DNA of 55,988 bases, taken from assembly GCA_947446025.1 (NCBI GenBank), contig CANFEY010000027.1, positions 1-55,988 on the forward strand, in the 5' to 3' direction. The stretch comes from Bryobacterales bacterium (GTDB lineage Bacteria; Acidobacteriota; Terriglobia; Bryobacterales; Bryobacteraceae). The notes below the pieces were generated by a model. It was given only the letters and a program-made list of their open reading frames with translations, did not search any database and had not been told where the DNA came from. Positions 26,004-37,064 of the stretch are shown piece after piece. A program made the position numbers and the translations under genes. Positions within the stretch are counted from its first letter, which is position 1; every line of letters starts with the position of its first letter.

Positions 26004-26642
26004 ATGGTCTTGCGCGCAATTCTGTTACTGGCCGTGGGTGTTCCGCTGATGGCGGGCGAGTTCGCGGTGTTCGCCAGCGGTGCCCGCCTGCAAGCCGACC
26101 GGCATGAGCGCGACGGCAACGTCATCCGCCTGTATCACGGTTCGGGCGTCTCTGAAGTCCCCGCTTCGGCGATTGTCGACTTTGAGACCATCCCTGAACC
26201 TCCCGCGGCCGTTCCCGCGCCAGTTGCGGTCATGGTTCCTGAACCCGCCCCGCCTCCGTCAAATGATCCACGGGAATTGATCCGTCAAGCTGCGTTGCGT
26301 GCTGGCTTGCCGCCGGAGTTCGTCGCCAGCGTGGCGAAGGTGGAATCGGCGCTGCGCCCCGAGGCGGTGTCCCCCAAAGGCGCAATCGGCGTGATGCAAC
26401 TCATGCCCGCCACCGCAAAATCTCTAGGTGCCGATCCCCACGACGTAGCCCAAAACATCGACGCCGGTGCACGCCTGCTCCGCGACCTGCTGCTCAAATA
26501 CGACGGCGACGTGGTGAAGGCCCTTTCCGCCTACAACGCCGGTCCGGGAGCCGTGGCCCGCTACCAGGGCATGCCGCCCTACGACGAAACCCGCCGCTAC
26601 GTTAACAAGGTCATCGGCGCGTATCAGGCAGCTTTACCTTAA
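26004..26642 (+). CDS. Secreted lytic transglycosylase (SLT domain)
   Basis: Encodes 212 residues from ATG 26004, which begins a signal peptide (LRAILLLAVGVPLMAGEF). A short proline-rich linker leads to an SLT/goose-lysozyme-like domain: the catalytic glutamate lies in VAKVESALRPEAVSPKGA, then GVMQLMPATAKSLG and LSAYNAGPGAV. It cleaves peptidoglycan glycan strands. Its 3' end overlaps the convergent gcvH-like gene by 32 bp. Confidence 0.9.
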   Translation: MVLRAILLLAVGVPLMAGEFAVFASGARLQADRHERDGNVIRLYHGSGVSEVPASAIVDFETIPEPPAAVPAPVAVMVPEPAPPPSNDPRELIRQAALRAGLPPEFVASVAKVESALRPEAVSPKGAIGVMQLMPATAKSLGADPHDVAQNIDAGARLLRDLLLKYDGDVVKALSAYNAGPGAVARYQGMPPYDETRRYVNKVIGAYQAALP

Positions 26643-26898
26643 TCAGCCAGCCCTCACTCAGCCCACCCTGGCCCTCGGCATCGCCATTCACTTCGACCAC
26701 TGAGCCTGTCACCGGCGACACTATCTCGCTGACCGACTTCACGGATTCCACCGTGCCCATCACTTTGTCTTCCTCGACTGTGGCACCGACTTTCGGCAGG
26801 TCCACGTAGACAATATCCCCCAGCTGCTGGCGTGCCTCGTCAGTGAAGCCCACGGTGGCGACGCTGCCCTCGGTCTTGACCCACATGTACTCGGTCAT
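26611..26898 (-). CDS. gcvH: Short GcvH-like lipoyl carrier protein
   Basis: Encodes 95 residues from ATG 26898; upstream in-frame ATGs at 26907 and 26910 are possible. The core VATVGFTDEARQQLGDIVYV and lipoyl-lysine segment ESVKSVSEI are those of glycine cleavage H protein, and the end GLSEGWLIKV matches too. It is shorter than the usual 125-130 residues, and about ten residues before the final GWL motif seem to be missing. No gcvT or gcvP is nearby, so it may serve another lipoyl role. It is divergent from the frameshifted kinase gene. Confidence 0.8.
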   Translation of the reverse strand: MTEYMWVKTEGSVATVGFTDEARQQLGDIVYVDLPKVGATVEEDKVMGTVESVKSVSEIVSPVTGSVVEVNGDAEGQGGLSEGWLIKVKLPDTRR

Positions 26899-26933
26899 GC
26901 CCACCATCATACTCGCGTACAATGGCAAGAGCT

Positions 26934-29541
26934 ATGTCTCTCGAAATCGGAATGCAGCTCGGGCCATACACCCTTACGGGAAAATTGGGTAAGGGAGGTA
27001 TGGGGAGAGGTCTACCGAGCCCATGACCCCCGCCTGCAACGCGACGTCGCCATCAAAGTGTCGCCGGAGCGCTTCAGCGAACGCTTCGACCGCGAAGCCC
27101 GAGCCATCGCCGCGCTCAATCACCCCAACATCTGCCAGATCTACGACATCGGCCCCAACTACATCGTGATGGAGTTGGTGGAAGGCGAAGCACCTAAGGG
27201 TCCCATGGACCTCGACGACGCCCTAGCCATCGCAAACCAAATCGCCGACGCGCTGCAGGAAGCGCACAGCAAGAAGATCACGCATCGCGACCTGAAGCCC
27301 GCCAACATCAAGATCACGCCCGAGGGCAGGGTGAAGGTGCTCGACTTCGGCTTGGCAAAGGTAGGTCATGCGCTTCCGCCTGACACTCTCGGCGAGGACT
27401 CTCCAACCCTCACCATGGCGATGACCCAGGCCGGCACCATCCTCGGCACCGCCGCCTACATGTCCCCCGAGCAAGCCCGCGGCAAGCCCGTCGACGCGCG
27501 CTCCGACATCTTCGCTTTCGGTGTTGTCTTCTACGAACTCCTCACCGGCGAGCGCCTCTTCAAAGGTGAAGACCTCGCCGACACCCTGGCGAGCGTGGTC
27601 AAGGTACATCCCAGCCTCGACGCCGCGCCGATCGAAGTCCGCCGCTTGCTCGACGCGTGCCTACAGAAGGACCCGGCGAAGCGCTTGCAGTCCATCGGCG
27701 ACATGCGGTTGCTGATCGAAGCTCCGCGAGTGGAGCCGGTTGCTGTTCCCGCGCCTCCGCCGAAGCCGAGCCTGCTGTGGCCGATGGTCGCCGGGGTTGC
27801 TCTGCTGGGCGCGGCGGTGTTGGCGTTTGTGCACTTCCGCGAGACTCCGCCCGAGCAAGCCGTGATGTATGTGTCGTTGCCGATGCCGGAACTTGGAACT
27901 GCAGGATTCCTCAGTCTCTCGCCCGACGGACGCCGCGTCGTGGCGGGAATTCCGCTTGCTCCACTGGCGGTCCGCAACCTGGATGCCGCCGAGTGGACGA
28001 CGATCGAATCGTCTCGCGGTGCGCGTACGCCGTTCTGGTCTCCCGATGGGCGCTCCATCGCCTTCTTCGCCGACGGCAAGCTGAAGACCGTGTCCGCTTC
28101 AGGTGGTCCCGCTAAGGAACTATGCGGCGAGACCGGACTGGGTCAGGGCGGTACATGGCGAAGCGATGGAACCATCGTCTTTGCCAGCGAGACCGGCCCC
28201 ATGAGGCGAGCCTCCGCCTCCGGTGGCGCGTGTACTCCCGTGATGAAGGCCGATCCCCAGCGGACCGCCAGCCTTCCTGAATTTCTGCCCGACGGCGTGC
28301 ATTATCTCTACGCGGGCCAAATCTTGGGCAATCCTGCGAGTCGGGGAGTCTACGTTGCGTCTTTAGAAGACTCCAGCGCGGCCCCGTTGAGCGGCAAGAA
28401 GATTCTGGACGACTATTCCAGCGTCCTGTTCACTCCGTCGGCGCGCAGCGGCGAACCCGGCCACCTCTTGTTCCTTCGCGGTTCAAGCATCATGGCCCAG
28501 CCGTTCGATGCCGGAACTCTGACGACCGTGGGAGATCCGTTTCTGATCGCGGCACAAGGTTCGACTTCCATGACCGCCCCTCAGTTGGCCGCGGGGGCCG
28601 GGGGCGGGAACCTTGCCTGCGTCACCAACCTGAGGCCATCCGGCTACCAACCCATCTGGATGGACCGCATGGGAAAGCGGCTGAGCAACGTTGGCCCGGT
28701 CGGCGACCATCGGGGTGTAGCTCTCTCCAGGGATGGTTTGTTCGCCACTCTAGCCCGAAACGACGAAGGCCTGCACCTCTACGACCTGGCGCGCAATTCG
28801 GACGTGCGCTTCACGGCGGACGCCAATCCAAGCCCAGGGGTCTGGTCCCCGGACGGTAGCTACGTCCTGTTTTCTTCCACCATTGACGGGGTTCGCGGGA
28901 TCTACCGCAAGCCGGCCAATAGTAGCGGAAAAGAAGAGTTGCTGTTGCCTTCACCCACCAACCCACGGATACCTGCGGATCTCTCTGAGACAGGGACACT
29001 CTTCTTCACGGAAGAGGATCCGAAGACGCAGGCCGATATCTGGTATTGGTCCAAGCCGGGAGATGCATCGAGCAAGCCGGAGAAGTTCATCGCCACCGCT
29101 GCGATCGAGAGTCAGCCGCAACTCTCTCCGGATGGACGCTGGCTGGCCTACGTATCCACTGAAACCGGTAAGTACGAAGTGTATGTCCGCCAATTTCCCT
29201 CGGGGCAAGGCTTCGCCAAGGTGTCGATCAATGGTGGACGGGAGCCGCGCTGGAAAAAAGACGGATCAGAACTTTACTTTTCTACAGGTACCGCGACCAA
29301 CCTCACGCTATTTGCGGCACCCATGAAAGCCGACGGCCGCGGCGGCATCAGCGCCGGAGTACCCGTCGAGCTGTTCCAGTCCCAGTCTCTCGTCTATGCC
29401 GCGCAACGCAACACTTGGCTCTACGCGCCGAGCCCGGACGGCCAGCGCTTCCTGGTGAACGTGGAGGCCGAGACCGCCGCGCCGGAGATCCACGTGATCA
29501 CGAATTGGCTGAAGGCGGCTCGCGGGGCGGGGAAGGAGTGA
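26934..29541 (+). pseudogene. PD40-type Ser/Thr kinase with frameshift in the ATP loop
   Basis: ATG 26934 opens the normal N-terminus (GMQLGPYTLTGKLGKGGMG), but at about 27001-27010 the frame shifts by +1. The sequence ATGGGGAGAGGTC reads as ATGGGGGAGGTC would if one extra base were removed, restoring GGMGEVYRAHD. After the shift 827 codons are open from 27058 with THRDLKPANI, LDFG, MSPEQA, a TM helix (LWPMVAGVALLGAAVLAFV) and PD40 blades. A start inside the second frame would lose the glycine loop and the VAIKV lysine, so kinase activity would be lost unless the shift is an error. Confidence 0.8.
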
Positions 29542-29605
29542 GGCACCGTGAGGGTCACGTCGCAAAAGTCGTGAGAGAAATCGCGCTATGCTGGCACTCA
29601 GGGAC

Positions 29606-29869
29606 ATGAACGAAACACAACTTGCCATTGCGCTCTCTTCAGTCCCTACCATGATCACAGTCCTGATCGGGATTCTGATCAATAACTCGCGTCTCTCCGA
29701 CCTACGCGCCAGTATCGACCAACGCTTCAACGCTGTCGACCGCCGGTTCGACAATCTTCAGGCCGAGATGAACCGTCGCTTCGACGACTCCCGCGACATC
29801 TGGCGCTCTGAACTGCACCGCGTGGAAGAAGTTCTCGACGCGCGGCTCAAGCACATGGAAGAGCATTAA
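29606..29869 (+). CDS. Small membrane-anchored coiled-coil protein
   Basis: Encodes 87 residues from ATG 29606 (an in-frame ATG lies at 29588). One N-terminal membrane helix (SVPTMITVLIGILI) is followed by heptad-like repeats (IDQRFNAVDRRFDNLQAEM), predicted coiled coil to the end. Function unknown; similar one-helix coiled-coil proteins are common in bacteria. Confidence 0.6.
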   Translation: MNETQLAIALSSVPTMITVLIGILINNSRLSDLRASIDQRFNAVDRRFDNLQAEMNRRFDDSRDIWRSELHRVEEVLDARLKHMEEH

Positions 29870-29945
29870 CATTCCGTGTCGGCCTTGTGCTATCCTGATT
29901 GAGTACTAAAAAGATTAAGACTAGACGAGGAGTATCGAGTCTCGA

Positions 29946-30215
29946 ATGGCACTGGCGGGCGAAGCAAAACTAAAAGTCATTTCCGAATTCCGGGTCCACA
30001 AAACGGACACGGGTTCGCCTGAGGTGCAAATAGCGGTATTGAGCCGGCGGCTTGTGGAGCTGATGCTTCATTTTAAGTCGCACGCGAAGGATCATCATTC
30101 GCGCCGCGGACTCCTGCTGATGGTGGCGCGTCGCCGCCGTCTGCTGGATTATCTGCGCAGCCGCAGCCCGGAACGTTACAAGACCCTGATCACAAGTCTC
30201 GGCATCCGGCGCTAA
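29946..30215 (+). CDS. rpsO: Ribosomal protein S15
   Basis: Encodes 89 residues, the normal length. Signature segments are [14 protein letters not shown] and [20 protein letters not shown]. It binds 16S rRNA early in 30S assembly. The rpsO-pnp order is widely conserved. AGGAG lies 13 bases before the ATG, a long spacing. Confidence 0.97.
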   Translation: MALAGEAKLKVISEFRVHKTDTGSPEVQIAVLSRRLVELMLHFKSHAKDHHSRRGLLLMVARRRRLLDYLRSRSPERYKTLITSLGIRR

Positions 30216-30253
30216 CTTCGAGTTGCGATTCTCGCGCACCGTCCGATGTGGCC

Positions 30254-30267
30254 GGTGTATTTACACC
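30254..30267 (+). promoter_or_regulatory. Small hairpin in the rpsO-pnp spacer
   Basis: GGTGTA and TACACC are separated by two T bases, giving a practical 5-bp stem with a 4-base loop, 47 bases upstream of pnp. In Escherichia coli the pnp leader hairpin is an RNase III autoregulation site; a similar role here is only inferred. Confidence 0.35.
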
Positions 30268-30313
30268 CTCCGAAGTCTTTCTTAATCATCGCGATTAAAG
30301 GAAGATTCCACAC

Positions 30314-32431
<2,118 letters not shown>

Positions 32432-32436
32432 CTCAT

Positions 32437-33129
32437 ATGTTGGCACGAGGCATTGCGGTATTTGTCCTGACCGCGGGCCTCGTGTCGGCACAGACGAAGG
32501 CCAAGGCGAAAGTAGCGCCAAAAGCTAAAACAGCAGCACCCGCAGTAGTGGTCCCCACCCGGACCCTGCCGCCACCGAAAGATGAATCCGGCCGCGACAA
32601 GACGCTCGCGGCCTTTTTCGTTAAGTTCAAGGACGTGCTCAAGCGCAAGGATCGCGACGCACTCATCTCGATGCTCGCCCCCGATATCGACGTCGGCTTG
32701 CGCGACATGTCAGGACAAGGTGCCTTCTTCACCGCATGGGGCCTTGGAGATCGCGACGCCTCCGTCTACGCCGTGATCTCGCAGATCCTGTCGCTCAACG
32801 GCGCTTGGGTGGACGACCAATTTTGCGGACCCTACGTGAGCGTGTAATTCCCCAAGGAACTCAACCGCTCCAAGCATCAAGTGGTGCTCAATCCAGACGT
32901 CAAAATGCGAGCCGCGAAGGCGACAACGGCGCCGCTGGTGGCGACGCTTGCCTACGACGTGGTGGAAGTGCTGGAGCGCGGCCCGGAGTGGACCAAGGTC
33001 CGCACCATCGCCGGTGCCGAGGGCTACGTCCAGATCGCGTATCTATACAGTCCCGCAGGCTACCGGGTCTGCTTCAAGAAGAACGCGGAGGGCACGTGGC
33101 AAATGCAGTCTCTCGCCGTGCCGCGCTAG
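32437..33129 (+). pseudogene. Secreted SH3-like protein interrupted by in-frame TAA
   Basis: ATG 32437 starts a signal peptide (IAVFVLTAGLVSAQ). The frame stops at TAA 32845-32847 after CGPYVSV and continues in the same frame with FPKELNRSKHQ, an SH3-like region and QSLAVPR to 33129. The next gene is a paralogue whose matching segment reads VPYVFVKFPDELD, so the stop stands exactly at a lysine (AAA to TAA or similar). The intact protein would have had about 230 residues. Confidence 0.85.
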
Positions 33130-33701
33130 CCGCGCTGTGCGCACTTCCGCTGCTGGCGCAAACCCGGCGCTTGCCGCCGGTGGACGAATCGGCCCGCGAT
33201 CCCTCGCTGGTGGCGTACCTTGCCAAGTTCAGAGACGCGGTGGAGAAGATGGATCGCGGCGCACTCCTGCCGTTGGTCGATCCGGCCATCAAACTAGGCT
33301 TCGGCGGCGAGGATGGGATCGCAAACTTTCAACCGGACTGGCCCTTGCTCCAGCGTCTGCTCAACCTGGGCGGGGCTTGGAAGGCTGGGTCCTATAGCGT
33401 CCCATACGTCTTCGTCAAGTTTCCCGATGAGTTGGACCCGTTCGACTACGCCGCTGTCACGGGTACCGGCGTGTGGCTTCGCGAGCGCCCCTCTGCGGAC
33501 GCACGCGGACTGCGCCAGCTCACCTACGACATCGTGAAGGTGGACGAGCAAGGCGAGGAGTGGTGGAAGGTGGAGACGCTGAGCGGGCAGCGCGGCTACA
33601 TCTCCGCGCGATTCATCGCCAGCCCCATCGGCTACCGGGCTATCTTTCAAAAAAATCCGCGCGGCGAATGGAAATTATCCGCGCTTCTGGCCGGTGACTA
33701 G
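33096..33701 (+). CDS. Exported SH3-like protein, intact paralogue
   Basis: Encodes 201 residues from GTG 33096, with GGAGGG just upstream. The start is SRRAALAALCALPLLAQ, a Tat-like or Sec signal. The body has a DESARDPSLVAYLAKFRDAV segment shared with the preceding gene (DESGRDKTLAAFFVKFKDVL) and a bacterial SH3 domain in the C-terminal half (GVWLRERPSADARGLRQL, then RGYISARFI). Such domains often bind cell-wall peptides. The start overlaps the broken paralogue by 34 bp. Confidence 0.85.
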   Translation: MANAVSRRAALAALCALPLLAQTRRLPPVDESARDPSLVAYLAKFRDAVEKMDRGALLPLVDPAIKLGFGGEDGIANFQPDWPLLQRLLNLGGAWKAGSYSVPYVFVKFPDELDPFDYAAVTGTGVWLRERPSADARGLRQLTYDIVKVDEQGEEWWKVETLSGQRGYISARFIASPIGYRAIFQKNPRGEWKLSALLAGD

Positions 33702-33706
33702 CCACT

Positions 33707-34330
33707 CTAACCCAGCAGCGCGATCCACTCTTCCGTGCGCTGCCGCAACCTGCCATCGGTGGGAAACAAATCAGCGACAATCGCCAACGAGTCCGCTCCA
33801 GCCGCCCGCACGCTCAGCGCCGTATCGCGCGTGATGCCGCCGATGGCCACCAACGGCCGGTCCGTCAACGGACGGATGCGGCGCAGCTCTTCGACGCCCA
33901 CGCTTGCGTCCGGATTTTCCTTCGTCGCTGTGCCGAAAATCGGGCCCAGTGCCACGTAGTCCACTGGCTCCTCCGCCGAGCCGCGCAATTGCGCCTCGTT
34001 GTGCGTCGAGAAGCCTAGCAACGTTTGCGGTCCGGTGATGGAGCGTGCTGCCGCGGGAGGCAAGTCATCCTGGCCCACATGCAGCGCCACGCCGAACAGC
34101 CGCGCCAGGTCGGCCCGGTCATTCACCACCAGTTGAGCCCCCGCTTGCCGCGTCAACCCCGCGATCTCCTCCAGCCAACCGAACGCCTGCCGCGAGAGAA
34201 ACGCTTTGTGCCGGAATTGCAGAATGTGCGCGCCGCCGTCGAGAATATCCTGCGCCGCATGCACGGGATCAAGGCCGCGCGCCAGCACCACGCCGGTGTC
34301 AAGAATCGGATAAAACGCGGGAAGCATCAT
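33707..34330 (-). CDS. thiE: Thiamine phosphate synthase
   Basis: Encodes 207 residues. The TIM-barrel signatures are GGAHILQFRHKAF, LVVNDRADLA, LHVGQDDLPP, GFSTHNEAQL and YVALGPIFGTATKEN. It joins HMP-PP and thiazole phosphate to thiamine phosphate. The start overlaps the peroxiredoxin stop by 4 bp, and it is the last gene of the ruvA-to-thiE run. No other thi gene is present. Confidence 0.93.
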   Translation of the reverse strand: MMLPAFYPILDTGVVLARGLDPVHAAQDILDGGAHILQFRHKAFLSRQAFGWLEEIAGLTRQAGAQLVVNDRADLARLFGVALHVGQDDLPPAAARSITGPQTLLGFSTHNEAQLRGSAEEPVDYVALGPIFGTATKENPDASVGVEELRRIRPLTDRPLVAIGGITRDTALSVRAAGADSLAIVADLFPTDGRLRQRTEEWIALLG

Positions 34331-34773
34331 GAGGCTGTGGCGAGGACTTCGGCGGGCGTCGGCTTGCCCCGGCTGGCGTAACGGATCACTCCGTCCGGCC
34401 CGATCAGGTACACCGTCCGGCGCGGAGCGAAACTGAACGCGCTGTTGTAGGCGCGCGCGATCTTCTGGCCTTCGTCCACCAGCAAAGGAAAAGGCAGGTT
34501 GTATTTCTTGCGGAACTTCTCGTGACGTCCCGGCTGTGCCGGGTTCACGCCGAAGACCACTGCGTTTTTCGAGGCGACCGACGCCCAGCTATCGCGGAAC
34601 TCGCACAGCTGCCTGGTGCACACCGAGGTGTCGTCGGCGGGATAGAAGACCAGCACCACGTTCCGGCCGCGAAGCGTGGCGAGCGACACACGGTTGCCGT
34701 CTTGATCGGAGGCCGCGAAATCCGGCGCGGCTGCTCCCACGGCCAACGGCGCTCCGAGCAGCCAATCAAACAC
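34327..34773 (-). CDS. Thioredoxin-fold peroxiredoxin (Bcp/PrxQ-like)
   Basis: Encodes 148 residues from GTG 34773, which overlaps the rluB stop by 8 bp (GTGTTTGA). GAAAPDFAASDQDGN begins the fold. The active-site region is FYPADDTSVCTRQLCEFRD, where the peroxidatic position TxxC is present (T..VC) and a second cysteine follows five residues later, the Bcp 1-Cys/2-Cys pattern. It reduces peroxides with thioredoxin. The frame is open far upstream on this strand, but only because the rluB repeat is open in several frames. Confidence 0.85.
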   Translation of the reverse strand: MFDWLLGAPLAVGAAAPDFAASDQDGNRVSLATLRGRNVVLVFYPADDTSVCTRQLCEFRDSWASVASKNAVVFGVNPAQPGRHEKFRKKYNLPFPLLVDEGQKIARAYNSAFSFAPRRTVYLIGPDGVIRYASRGKPTPAEVLATAS

Positions 34774-36343
34774 GAGGCTTGCCTCGCGGCGGTCCACTTC
34801 TGCCACTTGGGCGCGGCGGACCGGAAGGACGCTTCGGGCCACCCGAACGCGGCGGTCCCGATGGACGCTTCGGACCACCCGAACGCGGCGGACCAGAAGG
34901 ACGGCTGGGTCTGTCAGAACGCGGCGGTCCAGAAGGCCGACTGGGCCTGTCAGAACGAGGCGGCCCCGAGGGACGGCTAGGCCCGTCAGAACGCGGCGGG
35001 CCGGAAGAACGGCTAGGCCTGTCAGAACGAGGCGGTCCAGAAGAACGGCTAGGCCTGTCAGAACGTGGCGGCCCCGAAGGACGGCTAGGCCCGTCAGAAC
35101 GCGGCGGACCAGAAGGACGGCTGGGCCTGTCAGAACGCGGCGGTCCGGAAGAACGGCTAGGCCTGTCAGAACGAGGCGGTCCAGAAGAACGGCTAGGACC
35201 ACCTGAACGCGGCGGACCAGAAGGACGGCTAGGTCGATCAGAACGTGGCGGCCCCGAAGGACGGCTAGGCCCGTCAGAACGCGGCGGACCAGAAGGACGG
35301 CTGGGCCTGTCAGAACGCGGCGGACCAGGAGGACGGCTGGGCCTGTCAGAACGCGGCGGACCAGGAGGACGGCTAGGTCTGTCAGAGCGCGGCGGACCAG
35401 AGGAACGGCTCGGACCACCTGAACGCGGAGGTCCAGAAGGACGATCCGTCCTGCCAAAACGAGGCGGACCCGCAGGCCGGCTCACCGCTGCCGTCTCCTC
35501 CGGCTCCGCGTCCGGCTTCGGAGCGAAGCGTCGCGGCCGCCGCACCGAAAGCGCAGGCTTGGCCGAACGGGGCGCGCGCGGCTCGCTAGCCGCAGCCGGA
35601 GCCGCCGGCTTTGCGTCCGGTTGATCCAGCTTCAAAATGTGCCGGAACTTCTCCACCTCGCGCAGGGTCAGCGAACGGAACCGCCCCGGCGCGAGATCCA
35701 ACTCCAGAAATCCAATCTTCACGCGCCGCAGCTTTTCCACCAGCTTGCCGAAATGCTTGAACATCATGCGGATCTGATTCTGCCGGCCCTCTGAGAGCCG
35801 CACTTCATACCACGGGTTCTCGCCCGGCTTGATCAGCTTGATGTGCGCAGGCGCGGTGCGCCGTCCGTGCAGCGGAATGCCGCCCGCGAACGAAGCCACC
35901 TGCTCTTCCGTCAGGCCGCCGTTCACCTTCACCACATACGTCTTCACCATGTGGCTTGCGGGAGCGGTGATGCGATGCGCAAACTCGCCGTCGTTGGTGA
36001 GCAGCAGCAGGCCTTCGCTCGAATAGTCCAGCCGGCCCACCGGGAACACGCGTTCCTTCACGCCGCGCAACAGATGCATGACCGTCTGCCGGCCCTCAGG
36101 ATCGGAAACAGTCGTCACCACCTCACGCGGCTTGTGCAGCGCGATGTAGACCAGCTTGTGCGGCGCATGCAGCAACGAGCCGTCCACCTTGATGTGGTCC
36201 TTCTCCAGATCCGCCTTGGAGCCGAGCTCGGAGACGACCTCGCCGTTCACCGTGACGCGCCCCTCCACAATCATGTCTTCAGCCTTGCGGCGGCTGGTCA
36301 CGCCCGCTTGCGAGAGAATCTTCTGCAGCCGTTCCTCAGCCAT
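34766..36343 (-). CDS. rluB: RluB/RsuA-family pseudouridine synthase with repeat tail
   Basis: Encodes 525 residues from ATG 36343, which overlaps the scpB stop. The N-terminal S4 RNA-binding domain (RLQKILSQAGVTSRRKAED) and the synthase domain (catalytic GRLDYSSEGLLLLTND, then RQNQIRMMFKHFGKLVEKLRR cut here as RQNQIRMMFKHFG) are normal, ending near residue 245. The last 280 residues are a low-complexity basic tail, mainly 12-residue units GPPRSDRPSRPS. The tail is likely disordered and RNA-binding. It modifies 23S or 16S rRNA. scpA-scpB-rluB is a conserved gene order. Confidence 0.93.
   Translation of the reverse strand: MAEERLQKILSQAGVTSRRKAEDMIVEGRVTVNGEVVSELGSKADLEKDHIKVDGSLLHAPHKLVYIALHKPREVVTTVSDPEGRQTVMHLLRGVKERVFPVGRLDYSSEGLLLLTNDGEFAHRITAPASHMVKTYVVKVNGGLTEEQVASFAGGIPLHGRRTAPAHIKLIKPGENPWYEVRLSEGRQNQIRMMFKHFGKLVEKLRRVKIGFLELDLAPGRFRSLTLREVEKFRHILKLDQPDAKPAAPAAASEPRAPRSAKPALSVRRPRRFAPKPDAEPEETAAVSRPAGPPRFGRTDRPSGPPRSGGPSRSSGPPRSDRPSRPPGPPRSDRPSRPPGPPRSDRPSRPSGPPRSDGPSRPSGPPRSDRPSRPSGPPRSGGPSRSSGPPRSDRPSRSSGPPRSDRPSRPSGPPRSDGPSRPSGPPRSDRPSRSSGPPRSDRPSRSSGPPRSDGPSRPSGPPRSDRPSRPSGPPRSDRPSRPSGPPRSGGPKRPSGPPRSGGPKRPSGPPRPSGRSGPPRGKPRV
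34823..35470 (-). repeat. Coding minisatellite, 36-bp unit, about 18 copies
   Basis: Eighteen consecutive 36-bp units encode variants of GPPRSDRPSRPS at the end of rluB. Variants are shared between non-adjacent units (SGGPSRSS in units 2 and 8, SDGPSRPS in three), which indicates block duplications. Both strands stay open in several frames through the array. There are no unique spacers, so it is not a CRISPR array. Confidence 0.92.
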
Positions 36344-37064
36344 TTTCCGCCGCCTTGCTTTCGGTTTCTGTCTCGGTCTGCTCTGGTTCGACCACCGGAG
36401 CCTCTTCCACCGGCGGCGCACCCGCCTCGATGGCCTCCGCGGTTTCTTCCACCAATTCCAAACGCCCCAGTTCCTCGAATTCCTTCAGCGTAGGCAGCTC
36501 GGTCAGGTCCTTCAATCCAAACTGGACTAGGAACTCCTTCGTCGTCTTGTACAGAATCGGTTGCCCGATGACCTTCTTGCGGCCGCCTTCATGGATCAGC
36601 TTGCGATCCAGCAGCGTCTTCAACACGCCCGCGCCTTGCACGCCCCGGATGTCCATGATTTCAGGTGCCGTCACCGGCTGCTTGTAGGCGATCACCGCCA
36701 ACGTTTCCAGCGCGGCCAGGGATAACTTCAGCGGCGGCGTCAGCTTCTTGACGAACGCGCGCACGGCCTCGTGATGTTCCGCCTTGGTGGCCATTTTGTA
36801 GCCGCCCGCCACTTCGCGGATGCTCAGCCCATGCTCCGGCTTTTCGTATTCAGCCACCAGCGTGTCCAGCAGCCGCTTCACCTTGTCGATGGGTTGCGCC
36901 AGCGCCGAAGAGATCTGCTGTAGCGTCAACGGCTCATCGGTGATGTACACGATGGCTTCCAGCATGGCCTGCAGGTGCGCGGTTTCTTCGGGCAGGTCAA
37001 GCTGCTCGGGTTCCGCTGTTTGTTCGGGTGACTGCTCCGGTTGAGGTACTTCGAGTTCTTCCAT
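36336..37064 (-). CDS. scpB: Segregation and condensation protein B
   Basis: Encodes 242 residues. The winged-helix core AMLEAIVYITDEPLTLQQIS and VIAYKQPVTAPEIMDIRGV with LIHEGGRKKVIGQP is typical ScpB. Acidic, Glu/Pro-rich tails flank both ends. It binds ScpA and SMC to form condensin. The ATG shares one base with the scpA stop (TAATG). Confidence 0.94.
   Translation of the reverse strand: MEELEVPQPEQSPEQTAEPEQLDLPEETAHLQAMLEAIVYITDEPLTLQQISSALAQPIDKVKRLLDTLVAEYEKPEHGLSIREVAGGYKMATKAEHHEAVRAFVKKLTPPLKLSLAALETLAVIAYKQPVTAPEIMDIRGVQGAGVLKTLLDRKLIHEGGRKKVIGQPILYKTTKEFLVQFGLKDLTELPTLKEFEELGRLELVEETAEAIEAGAPPVEEAPVVEPEQTETETESKAAENG

Noticed and set aside
34823-35470. CRISPR-like regular array
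   Set aside because: The period is 36 bp with no unique spacers, and every unit is in frame with rluB as GPPRSDRPSRPS variants.
34536-35624. Long plus-strand reading frame of Gly/Glu/Arg repeats
   Set aside because: It is the antisense of the rluB repeat, which is open in several frames because of its composition; no start context or conserved domain.
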